Positions 1-6,610 of a stretch of DNA of 6,689 bases are shown here, piece by piece. The position numbers were made by a program, and so were the translations under genes. Where the stretch lies: positions 1 through 6,689 of the forward strand of contig JABZJU010000026.1 in NCBI GenBank assembly GCA_015257635.1, written 5' to 3'. The DNA comes from Nanosynbacter sp. (GTDB lineage: Bacteria; Patescibacteriota; Saccharimonadia; Saccharimonadales; Saccharimonadaceae). The first letter of the stretch is position 1. Every line of letters starts with the position of its first letter. The notes below the pieces were generated by a model. The model made no database searches, was not told where the DNA came from, and worked only from the letters and a program-made list of their open reading frames with translations.

Positions 1-2139
1 AAGATAAAGCAAGCAAGCGTGCTTGGCAGATTTATCGATGGTTACGTCTAGCACAATTCCCACCAAGAACACCAAATATACACCAAACAAAGTTGCAGTA
101 AGTACGGTCATCGTTGCGACTTCTGCAGCGTGACCAGGGAACATAACAGATGTAATCCAATAGGTAAACGCGACAGTCACGCCAGTAATTAAAGCAATCG
201 GCGCAACAGCCAGCAAAGTATCATGCCAGAATCGCTTCGGATTTATTCGATGCTTCGGCGTGGGAGGAAATAGCGTCCACATGAGAGTCGGCATAGTCAC
301 CAGAAAGATATTCATAAACGTAATATGGCGAGGCGAATACGGATAATTCATATCAATAAAAATCGTCGCAAGAAGGAGCGTCACGCCGTAAATAATTTTA
401 TGGAAAAACAGAACAGCGATGACTTCGATTGCTTGCATAATTTGATTGCCCAATTTCATCCCCATCGGGAGGGAAGTGAACGAATTGTTGAGCAATATAA
501 TGTCGGAAACTCGACGCGACGCTGGAGCGCCCGCGTACATCGCCACACCGAGGTCAGCCTTTTTCAGAGCCAGAGCGTCATTCACACCGTCGCCAACCAT
601 ACCAGTAAATTTTCCCGATTGCTGGAATCGATTGATCAAGCGCTCTTTTTGGTCTGGCAAAACTCTGGCAAAAATCGTGTAAGTATCGGCAGCCTTATTA
701 AATTCATCTTCACTAAGCGCCGCCAAATCTTCGCCTAAAATCGCCTTTTCTGGATGTTTAATTCCAGCTTCCTTAGCGATGTATTGAACTGTGCGCGGGT
801 TATCGCCAGAGATTACGCGAATAGTTACGCCTTGACTCTGCAAAAAATCCACCGTTTCAACAACGCCATGACGCAGGGAATTGCGCAGAACAACCGCACC
901 AATTGCCGTTCCAGAACCGTTTTTTAAGTCTTTCAATTTGGTTTTATCGTCCGAAAATTCAGCCAACATCAACACGCGCAAACCATTGTCCGCCCAATCA
1001 TTCAACTTCTTCTGGGTTTCCTTATCTACTGGCGCCAACTTCGACACGAACTCTGGCGCGCCCATCATCAAAGTCCGAATTTCACCGTCAATATTCGCCC
1101 TCACGCCAGCCATTTTACGCGCCGACGAAAACGCCATCACTTCCAGAACTTTCGTATTTTTTGGCGACGTAGCTTCCGTCAAAATTGCACGGCCAGTGAT
1201 ATTTCCACCGCTGGTTTCATGAGCAATTAACGCCGCAAAGCTGGCAATGTCAGAGTCTGAATAGTCATTTTTATCACTGAAAGCCGCGACTTTTTCAAGC
1301 GTCACTTCATCGCTAGTCAAAGTGCCTGTTTTATCTACAGCCAACAAATTCAAAAGCGCCATGGCTTCAATTGCTGACAATTTTTGTGGCAAGACTTTCG
1401 CCTGGGCTAATCGCAGTGAGCCGAACGCCAAAAGCAACGAACTCGCCAACAATAAGCCTTCCGGTACGACCGTAACCGCCGCCGAAGTGATAGTTTTTAA
1501 GATGACGACGACGTTATCGCCAGAGAAATAATAGACGATAGCAATAAGTAACGACAGGACAATTGCGCCGTAAGTCAAGAAGTAAATTGCGCGCCAAATC
1601 GCTAATTGCAGAGGTGTGAGTTCTGGTTTGTAACGTTTCAGGACTTGGCTAATCGCGCCAGCTTTCGTGTCGTCACCAATCGCAATTACTCGCGCCGTGC
1701 CCTCGCCAGCCAAAACCGTCGTCGCCGCCAGTACGACATCGCCGTCCTTTTTCTCAATCGACGCAGACTCGCCAGTCAACATACTTTCATTCAGCTCCAA
1801 GCCTTTTGACTCAATAACTTTCGCGTCCGCCGGTAATTCATCGCCAGCCTGAATAAGGATCTCATCGCCAATCTTAAGCTCATCATAACCGACCTCGACA
1901 ACATTTCCATCTTTCAACAATCGAGCTTTCGGCGCGCTCATCAGCTCCAATTGCCGTAAAACTCGCTTAGCCCTTAGCTCCTGAATAATGCCAATCGTCG
2001 AATTCACGACAATCACCACCGAAATAAACCACGCATCACGATATTCGCGAACATAAACCAGCGCGCCAGCCAGCAGAAAAATCACCACGACGATAGGGGA
2101 AAGCAGATTCCGCTTAATAATGTCCAGGTAGTCGCGCAT
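1..2139 (-). CDS. P-type cation-transporting ATPase, CtpE-like (C-terminus beyond window)
   Basis: Integral membrane pump that uses ATP through a phospho-aspartate intermediate to move cations across the membrane. I translated 713 codons with no stop before the left edge. Seen motifs: actuator TGES at 122-125, PEGL in TM4 at 226-229, phosphorylation motif DKTGT at 269-273 (D269), SGD at 444-446, LPDQK at 494-498 and GDGVND at 516-521. Hydrophobic segments lie near 13-31, 34-52, 184-205, 212-232, 573-593, 604-624, 641-668 and 673-697, so about two helices are probably missing at the C-terminus. VPEGL and the KIIYG pattern in TM5 resemble mycobacterial CtpE, a Ca2+ transporter; the ion is inferred. 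The start is the only possible one: an in-frame TAG lies at 2158-2160 with no start codon between. This leaves only about 12 residues before TM1, shorter than usual. The ATG overlaps the stop of the upstream gene by 1 nt (TAATG), suggesting translational coupling. Family call is sure; substrate is moderate. Confidence 0.95.
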   Translation of the reverse strand, partial: MRDYLDIIKRNLLSPIVVVIFLLAGALVYVREYRDAWFISVVIVVNSTIGIIQELRAKRVLRQLELMSAPKARLLKDGNVVEVGYDELKIGDEILIQAGDELPADAKVIESKGLELNESMLTGESASIEKKDGDVVLAATTVLAGEGTARVIAIGDDTKAGAISQVLKRYKPELTPLQLAIWRAIYFLTYGAIVLSLLIAIVYYFSGDNVVVILKTITSAAVTVVPEGLLLASSLLLAFGSLRLAQAKVLPQKLSAIEAMALLNLLAVDKTGTLTSDEVTLEKVAAFSDKNDYSDSDIASFAALIAHETSGGNITGRAILTEATSPKNTKVLEVMAFSSARKMAGVRANIDGEIRTLMMGAPEFVSKLAPVDKETQKKLNDWADNGLRVLMLAEFSDDKTKLKDLKNGSGTAIGAVVLRNSLRHGVVETVDFLQSQGVTIRVISGDNPRTVQYIAKEAGIKHPEKAILGEDLAALSEDEFNKAADTYTIFARVLPDQKERLINRFQQSGKFTGMVGDGVNDALALKKADLGVAMYAGAPASRRVSDIILLNNSFTSLPMGMKLGNQIMQAIEVIAVLFFHKIIYGVTLLLATIFIDMNYPYSPRHITFMNIFLVTMPTLMWTLFPPTPKHRINPKRFWHDTLLAVAPIALITGVTVAFTYWITSVMFPGHAAEVATMTVLTATLFGVYLVFLVGIVLDVTIDKSAKHACLLYL

Positions 2140-2627
2140 TAGCTCGTTTGAATCCTCCTATACCTAAACCTTGCGCCAACTCGCCAATTTCCGTACGCGT
2201 CAGAATCGAATTGATATATCTCGCCATTTTTCACTTCAGAAATCAAAACCAAGGCGGGATTATACGGCGCCAAAGTTTTATAAAAATGCAAATCTTCATC
2301 CGTAACGTGCTTTCTTCCAGGAAAAACTTCACGGAATTTGCGCTTGCCAATATCTTCAAAATATCTCGGCTGACCTTTTGGCGGAAGACATAATTCCGCA
2401 CGCATACCCATTCGAGAAATTATCTTTTTAACGTCAGACAAAATCAACGGCGAAGTCGCCTCCAAATACATCATCAGCTGCTTTTTATTCGTCAAAAACA
2501 CCGACGCCTTAGCAGTGCGACTAACATCGGCGTGCCACAAAATTATCGATTGAACATCAATTGGAAAACCAAATTTTTCCTTAGCAATTCGCTCCAGCGC
2601 CAGCTCGTCGTACGTCGCCTTATTCAT
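2139..2627 (-). CDS. Conserved-looking hypothetical protein, 162 aa
   Basis: A soluble protein of 162 residues with no signal peptide or membrane segment. I do not recognise a named domain. It has a mixed alpha/beta composition, hydrophobic strands such as SIILWHAD and ALVLISEV, and a basic patch around residues 90-110 (GKRKFREVFPGRKH). The C-terminus is rich in Arg and aromatics (RVGARFRYRRIQTS). It begins at the first ATG after an in-frame TAA, with no Shine-Dalgarno sequence but an extended -10 element 7 nt upstream, implying a leaderless mRNA. It is the first gene of a two-gene unit with the P-type ATPase, whose start codon overlaps its TAA stop. The linkage could mean an accessory role for the pump, but nothing in the sequence demonstrates it. 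Similar proteins probably occur in Saccharibacteria; that is recollection, not a search. Confidence 0.85.
   Translation of the reverse strand: MNKATYDELALERIAKEKFGFPIDVQSIILWHADVSRTAKASVFLTNKKQLMMYLEATSPLILSDVKKIISRMGMRAELCLPPKGQPRYFEDIGKRKFREVFPGRKHVTDEDLHFYKTLAPYNPALVLISEVKNGEIYQFDSDAYGNWRVGARFRYRRIQTS
2154..2159 (-). promoter_or_regulatory. Shine-Dalgarno AGGAGG for the P-type ATPase
   Basis: A perfect AGGAGG on the minus strand lies inside the last codons of the upstream 162-aa gene. It sits 14 nt before the ATPase ATG, longer than the usual 5-9 nt. The only intervening in-frame codons are GAG GAT TCA AAC GAG CTA, none a start, so the site serves the ATG at 2139 despite the spacing, helped by the 1-nt stop/start overlap. 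Confidence 0.6.
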
Positions 2628-2634
2628 AGATAAT

Positions 2635-2643
2635 ATTTTACCA
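2635..2643 (-). promoter_or_regulatory. Extended -10 promoter for the 162-aa gene/ATPase operon
   Basis: On the minus strand, TGG directly precedes TAAAAT (hexamer at 2640-2635), an extended -10 element. Seven nucleotides separate the hexamer from the ATG at 2627, so the expected transcription start is at or next to the A of the start codon. No convincing -35 hexamer lies at normal distance, as is common for extended -10 promoters. No Shine-Dalgarno sequence precedes the gene. Confidence 0.6.
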
Positions 2644-2859
2644 TTTTTTTATGAGGTGCGCGAGATGGCAAAGATGTGAAATCTAATAGCCAGCCTGCAT
2701 GGTCGATTCGACTGCTTGACGGGAAATATCCAAGCGGCTTTTACCCTTAAACGCATCTTCTGGATGTTTTTTTCATTCACCCTCTTAATACTGAATCTAA
2801 AACCTTGGATGAATTCTGCAAATGGCAATTTTAATATCGCGTTCTGAAGCCTGCCAGCA

Positions 2860-2868
2860 TGGTAGAAT
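2860..2868 (+). promoter_or_regulatory. Extended -10 promoter for the helicase-nuclease gene
   Basis: TGG followed directly by TAGAAT (2863-2868) forms an extended -10 element. The hexamer ends 6 nt before the ATG at 2875, placing the expected transcription start at the start codon. Its first three bases are also an in-frame TAG, so translation cannot begin further upstream. No Shine-Dalgarno sequence is present and no clear -35 is seen. The match to the divergent promoter at 2635-2643 in sequence and spacing supports both. Confidence 0.6.
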
Positions 2869-2874
2869 AAAACT

Positions 2875-5800
2875 ATGGATTTCAATACTCGTTACGCTAA
2901 ATTAAATGATAATCAACGACAAGCAGTCGACTATATTCACGGATCGCTTTTGGTAATTGCTGGACCAGGAACGGGGAAAACCGAGCTTCTAAGTATGCGC
3001 ACTGCCCAAATCCTAAGACAAACCGACACTTTACCGAACAGTATTTTATGCTTGACGTTTACCGAAAGTGGTGCCACAAATATGCGCCAACGGCTCCGTC
3101 AGATTATCGGCGAGGACGCGTATAAAATTGCGATTCATACATTTCACAGCTTCGGCACGGAAATTATTAATCAACATCGCGAGTATTTTTTCCGTGGTGC
3201 TGACGCTCAGCCAGTCGACGAATTGACGCAATATCAAATTATCTCTGGAATACTTGAAGATCTTGATTGGCGGAATCCATTAAGCGTGAAAAACAACGGG
3301 GAATTCGTTTATATTAAAGACCTCATCCGAATAATTTCCGAGTTCAAGCAAAGCGGCTTAACGCCGCCAGAATTACGGGCAATTATTGAGGACAATCAAA
3401 GCACAATCGCCGAAATCGCGCCAGACATTCAGCAAGTATTTTCCGCCAAAATATCGAAAAAGACAATTGAAATGTTTGCGCCGATAGCTGAGAAAATTGC
3501 CAATTTAGCCACCAAAAATCCTGACGAGAAAAACTCAAAATTGCCAGCCTCAATCACGCCATATGCCAACGTTTTAGCACTGAGCATTGCGCACGCCGCC
3601 CAGGAAGTGATTGATGAAAACTCAACAAAACCACTGACTGCTTGGAAAAATAAATGGTGCGAAAAAAATGCCAATGGCGAATTTGTCCTGAAAGATTTTA
3701 CCGCCGCAGAAAAATTATCTGCCGCAATTGACGTTTACGAAAAATACGTAAATATTTTATCCGAGCGCTCGTTATTTGACTACGACGACATGATTTTATC
3801 CGTTATTCAAGCCTGCGAATTTCACCCAGAACTACGCGCAAATCTCCAAGAGCAATTCCAATTCATCATGGTCGACGAGTTCCAGGACACAAACTTGGCG
3901 CAACTTCGATTGCTGTTCAATTTGACCAGCGAGAACGACGATAATCCAAACATCATGGCGGTCGGCGATGACGACCAAGCAATCTTCAGCTTCCAAGGCG
4001 CAGACGTGGGCAACATCCAGCGCTTCCGCCAGCATTATCACGACCCAAAAATCATCGTTTTGACCGACAATTATCGTTCCGCCGAGAACATTTTATCCTC
4101 AGCGCGAGACGTTATCACCCAAGGTGCGGATCGACTGGAAAACACAATTGACGGGCTATCAAAACAATTGACCGCACACGCAAATAGCGAAGGCTCAAAA
4201 GTCGAAATCCAAGAATTCTCATCTGTTAGCGAAGAGCGAGCGGGAATTGCCAAACAAATTGCCGAGCTAATAAAAAATGGCGAGAAACCAGAAAACATCA
4301 CGATTATTGCGCGCCACCACAAAGAACTCATTGAAATTCTTCCGCATCTTTATAAGGAAAATCTTTTTGTCAATTACGAGCGTCACGACGACATTCTGGA
4401 GCAAGATATAATTCAGATTCTGGACAAATTAGCGCGAACTGTCGTGGCGATTAGCCAGAATAATTTGGACGTTGCCAATAGTTTATTGCCAGAAATTACG
4501 GCTCATCCAGCGTTTGGATTTTCTGCACTGGACATCTGGAAATTGAGCCTTCAAGCTTACAAAAATCGGCAATTGTGGCTGGAAAGTATGCTGGCGAATA
4601 GCGTATTTAAGGAATTTGCGGAGTGGCTTTTGGAGCGCGCTAAGGACGTGCCGAATTTGCCACTGGAAGAGCAATTGGACAATTTATTAGGCTTAACTAG
4701 CGATGAAAGCAGCGATCTTCAGGTTAATTCTCTCGCCAATTTCTATTTCTCGCCAGAAAAGCTAGATAAAAACCCAGAAGCATATCTGACAATTCTGGAA
4801 AGTTTGCGCACTTTGCGTCAAAAACTTCGTGATCGAATCACCGATAAAAATCCAACTCTGGAAGATTTTTTGGAATTTATTGACCTGCACATTTCGACAA
4901 AAACTCGCTTAACACAAATTCGCACACACGCAAGTTCACTCAGCGGTGCCATAAACTTAATGACCGCGCACAAATCCAAAGGCTTGGAATTTCCGCACGT
5001 TTTTGTGATTGGGGCAATTGACAGCGCTTGGGGCGAGAAAGTTCGTTCACGTAGCCGAGCTATCCGATATCCCGCAAACCTCCAACTTCAGCCAGCGGGC
5101 GCCACTTACGACGAACGACTTCGATTATTCTTTGTGGCGATGACTCGCGCCAAAACCACATTGACCATGACTTATTCTCAAACCAACGATTCTGGCAGCG
5201 ACACGATAATCGCCAGTTTCTTGACGAATTGCACGCCAACCATCATTCCGACCAGCGATGATCCAGCCGAACAGATTGAACTCGCTGAAACCGATTGGAC
5301 GACGCGACTAACTTCACCAATCGTTCCGGAATTAAAGGATTTATTGACGCCAGCGCTGGAAACATACAAACTTTCTGCGACACATTTGAACAACTTCCTC
5401 GACATTTCACGTGGCGGACCGCAAAATTTCTTATTGAACAATTTACTACATTTTCCATCCGCCAAAAATTCCGCCGCAGCTTACGGAACCGCGATTCACA
5501 GCAGCCTTCAGCAAGCACATTGCTCATTCAGCGCCGATCATCAATTGCCAAGCACCGAACAAATCCTCCAATTCTTCCAAAAATCACTCGAGAGCCAGCA
5601 TTTGCCAGCGGACGATTTTCAATTGTATTTGGACAAAGGGAAGTCGGCTTTGACCGCGTTCTTAAACGCCAAATCTTCAGATTTTCACGACACGGACTTG
5701 GCGGAATTAGACTTTTCAAACCAAGGCGTAATTATAAATAACGCCAGATTGACTGGTAAGCTTGACGTTGTCGACATCGACAAGCAAAATAAAACCATCT

Positions 5801-6171
5801 TCGTAACGGATTATAAAACTGGCAAGCCATCGCATTCTTGGAAAGGTTCGGCTGATTACGAGAAAATCAAACTTCATAAATATCGTCAGCAATTGATGTT
5901 CTATCAGCTGCTGGTCGAGCATTCACGCGATTATGGCAATTTCACGTTTACTGGCGGGCGACTACAATTTGTCGAGCCAGACATGAAGACCGGCGATATT
6001 CTTATCTTGGAAGATACATTCTCCAGAGAAGAGCTGACTGAATTTACGCAACTAATTGAGATTATTTGGCAAAAAATCACCACGTTAGATCTGCCGGATA
6101 TTTCTGACTATTCGGCGGATTATAAGGGAATGTTGCAATTCGAAAAAGACCTGCTGGCGGGCGAAATATAA
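2875..6171 (+). CDS. UvrD/Rep-family superfamily 1 DNA helicase with C-terminal PD-(D/E)XK nuclease
   Basis: A 1098-aa fusion of an ATP-driven 3'-5' DNA translocase and a RecB/Cas4-type nuclease, expected to act in the cytoplasm on DNA ends or damaged duplex. Helicase motifs in order: Q-motif LNDNQRQAV at 10-18, Walker A AGPGTGKT at 29-36 (K35), DEFQD at 334-338, VGDDDQAIFSFQG at 363-375, DNYRS at 398-402 (R401), TAHKSKGLEF at 697-706 and FVAMTRAK at 753-760 (R758). The nuclease domain (about 840-1098) looks catalytically intact: YGTAIH at 870-875 (H875), GKLD at 961-964 (D964), DYK at 979-981 and the QLMFY element at 1006-1010. The layout resembles actinobacterial AdnA/AdnB and other single-chain helicase-nucleases used in end resection. 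The start is the first ATG after an in-frame TAG 12 nt upstream; translation is probably leaderless. Transcribed away from the ATPase operon. Domain calls are sure; the exact repair pathway, and any partner subunit, are unknown. Confidence 0.96.
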   Translation: MDFNTRYAKLNDNQRQAVDYIHGSLLVIAGPGTGKTELLSMRTAQILRQTDTLPNSILCLTFTESGATNMRQRLRQIIGEDAYKIAIHTFHSFGTEIINQHREYFFRGADAQPVDELTQYQIISGILEDLDWRNPLSVKNNGEFVYIKDLIRIISEFKQSGLTPPELRAIIEDNQSTIAEIAPDIQQVFSAKISKKTIEMFAPIAEKIANLATKNPDEKNSKLPASITPYANVLALSIAHAAQEVIDENSTKPLTAWKNKWCEKNANGEFVLKDFTAAEKLSAAIDVYEKYVNILSERSLFDYDDMILSVIQACEFHPELRANLQEQFQFIMVDEFQDTNLAQLRLLFNLTSENDDNPNIMAVGDDDQAIFSFQGADVGNIQRFRQHYHDPKIIVLTDNYRSAENILSSARDVITQGADRLENTIDGLSKQLTAHANSEGSKVEIQEFSSVSEERAGIAKQIAELIKNGEKPENITIIARHHKELIEILPHLYKENLFVNYERHDDILEQDIIQILDKLARTVVAISQNNLDVANSLLPEITAHPAFGFSALDIWKLSLQAYKNRQLWLESMLANSVFKEFAEWLLERAKDVPNLPLEEQLDNLLGLTSDESSDLQVNSLANFYFSPEKLDKNPEAYLTILESLRTLRQKLRDRITDKNPTLEDFLEFIDLHISTKTRLTQIRTHASSLSGAINLMTAHKSKGLEFPHVFVIGAIDSAWGEKVRSRSRAIRYPANLQLQPAGATYDERLRLFFVAMTRAKTTLTMTYSQTNDSGSDTIIASFLTNCTPTIIPTSDDPAEQIELAETDWTTRLTSPIVPELKDLLTPALETYKLSATHLNNFLDISRGGPQNFLLNNLLHFPSAKNSAAAYGTAIHSSLQQAHCSFSADHQLPSTEQILQFFQKSLESQHLPADDFQLYLDKGKSALTAFLNAKSSDFHDTDLAELDFSNQGVIINNARLTGKLDVVDIDKQNKTIFVTDYKTGKPSHSWKGSADYEKIKLHKYRQQLMFYQLLVEHSRDYGNFTFTGGRLQFVEPDMKTGDILILEDTFSREELTEFTQLIEIIWQKITTLDLPDISDYSADYKGMLQFEKDLLAGEI

Positions 6172-6215
6172 AAATATTCTAGTATATTGTTGCATTTTTT
6201 TATAATTAGTGTTAT

Positions 6216-6221
6216 TATAAT
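6216..6221 (+). promoter_or_regulatory. Candidate -10 (TATAAT) for the structured small-ORF transcript
   Basis: A consensus TATAAT in the AT-rich spacer after the helicase stop, with an expected start near 6228, just before the base-paired leader begins. A second TATAAT at 6201-6206 is an alternative. I see no good -35 at normal spacing for either, and AT-rich DNA yields such hexamers by chance, so confidence is moderate. Confidence 0.4.
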
Positions 6222-6237
6222 AAACGCTTTTGTTGGT

Positions 6238-6306
6238 AGAGCTGATTCTATATCGTGCTCTCCAGGAGCACAGTCATAGGGTCGGCTCTTTTCTTTAGGA
6301 AAGAGG
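6238..6306 (+). promoter_or_regulatory. Structured 5' leader with base-paired Shine-Dalgarno region
   Basis: An 8-bp outer stem pairs AGAGCTGA (6238-6245) with TCGGCTCT (6282-6289), including one G-U pair. Inside it is a 6-bp hairpin, GTGCTC (6255-6260) with GAGCAC (6266-6271), loop TCCAG. The 3' strand runs into TTTTCTTT and then the ribosome binding site. CTCTTT (6286-6291) can pair with AAAGAG (6300-6305), which would bury part of the Shine-Dalgarno sequence and compete with the outer stem. A more local register (6290-6296 with 6300-6306) also buries it without competing. The stem followed by T-rich sequence could alternatively be a weak attenuator. It fits a cis-regulatory leader controlling the 55-aa ORF; I do not recognise a known riboswitch class. 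Confidence 0.5.
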
Positions 6307-6308
6307 TG
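6303..6308 (+). promoter_or_regulatory. Shine-Dalgarno GAGGTG for the 55-aa ORF
   Basis: GAGGTG lies 6 nt before the ATG at 6315, ideal spacing. It decides the start over the in-frame GTG at 6255, which falls inside the leader hairpin and has no ribosome binding site. It can be base-paired with the pyrimidine run just upstream. Confidence 0.65.
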
Positions 6309-6314
6309 AAGGCG

Positions 6315-6482
6315 ATGTTTGAAGATCGCTCTAGGGAGGCATACCGTAAGGCTGCCGAAGCCGTCCAGAATGGTACGGCAGACAGTACCCAGATAGCCAT
6401 GAATACCCGGGCCGCCAAGTATGTCGGCAAGATGGGCGACGACGCTCGGGCTGCACAGAAGGGAGAGCTCAAGTCTAACTAG
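6315..6482 (+). CDS. Small hydrophilic protein of unknown function, 55 aa
   Basis: I do not recognise this protein. It is short, highly charged, Ala-rich and probably helical, with no signal peptide, membrane segment or cysteine. The C-terminal half carries a basic/acidic stretch (RAAKYVGKMGDDARAAQKGE). The start at ATG 6315 is preferred for its well-spaced GAGGTG; an in-frame GTG at 6255 would add 20 residues with poor support. Codon use differs sharply from the helicase: all lysines are AAG, and CGG, AGG, ATA and CTC occur, where the neighbours favour AAA and A/T-ending codons. The coding stretch is also foldable, for example GCCGT (6360-6364) with ACGGC (6375-6379), or CTGCCG (6352-6357) with CGGCAG (6376-6381). 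Either the gene was acquired, or RNA structure constrains its bases. It lies between a structured leader and a 3' tRNA-like fold. It could instead be a chance ORF in a non-coding RNA, though the Shine-Dalgarno sequence argues against this. Confidence 0.6.
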   Translation: MFEDRSREAYRKAAEAVQNGTADSTQIAMNTRAAKYVGKMGDDARAAQKGELKSN

Positions 6483-6597
6483 ATTTTGAGCCATCCTAAC
6501 TGACGGTCGCAGATCTTAATCTACGAAAAAGCTAACTTAGTGTTAGCACAAGAGCGTCCGTCCGCTCCTGGCGTGATTCAGCCAGCCGGTAATCCGG
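6480..6597 (+). ncRNA. Structured RNA region: tandem hairpins downstream of the small ORF
   Basis: A run of short perfect helices follows the ORF. TAGATT (6480-6485), containing the stop codon, pairs with AATCTA (6518-6523). Then come GCTAAC/GTTAGC (6531-6547, loop TTAGT), GAGCG/CGCTC (6552-6567, loop TCCGTC), CTGGC/GCCAG (6568-6585, 8-nt loop) and CCGG/CCGG (6586-6597, loop TAAT). The last three abut with no unpaired bases between them, so they could stack coaxially. An A-rich linker (6598-6610) joins this to the tRNA-like fold. None has a following T run that would make it an intrinsic terminator. The pairings are read by eye and need covariation to confirm. Confidence 0.5.
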
Positions 6598-6610
6598 AAA
6601 AAGAATCAAG

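Larger units (their letters stand above)
2628..2874. other. Divergent intergenic region, 247 bp
   Basis: This gap separates the minus-strand ATPase operon from the plus-strand helicase-nuclease. Each edge carries an extended -10 element (listed separately). Between them I see no credible gene. The one ORF across it (2649-2885, minus) runs into the start of the helicase gene and has no recognisable domain. The interior is AT-rich with T runs and holds one short perfect palindrome, GTCGA-T-TCGAC, at 2702-2712, a possible but unproven protein-binding site. No tRNA or other stable RNA fold was recognised on either strand. Confidence 0.5.

Noticed and set aside
325..1852. Plus-strand ORFs within the ATPase region
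   Set aside because: They are antisense shadows of a gene whose minus-strand frame contains every P-type ATPase motif.
2649..2885. 78-aa minus-strand ORF in the divergent intergenic region
   Set aside because: It overlaps the helicase start codon and both promoter elements and has no recognisable domain or ribosome binding site.
6173..6201. Rho-independent terminator after the helicase gene
   Set aside because: AATAT/ATATT is only a 5-bp A-T hairpin, and the T run starts several bases later; too weak to call.
6120..6494. 124-aa minus-strand ORF across the helicase end and small ORF
   Set aside because: It is antisense to the helicase C-terminus and to the small ORF, with no recognisable domain and no supporting signals.
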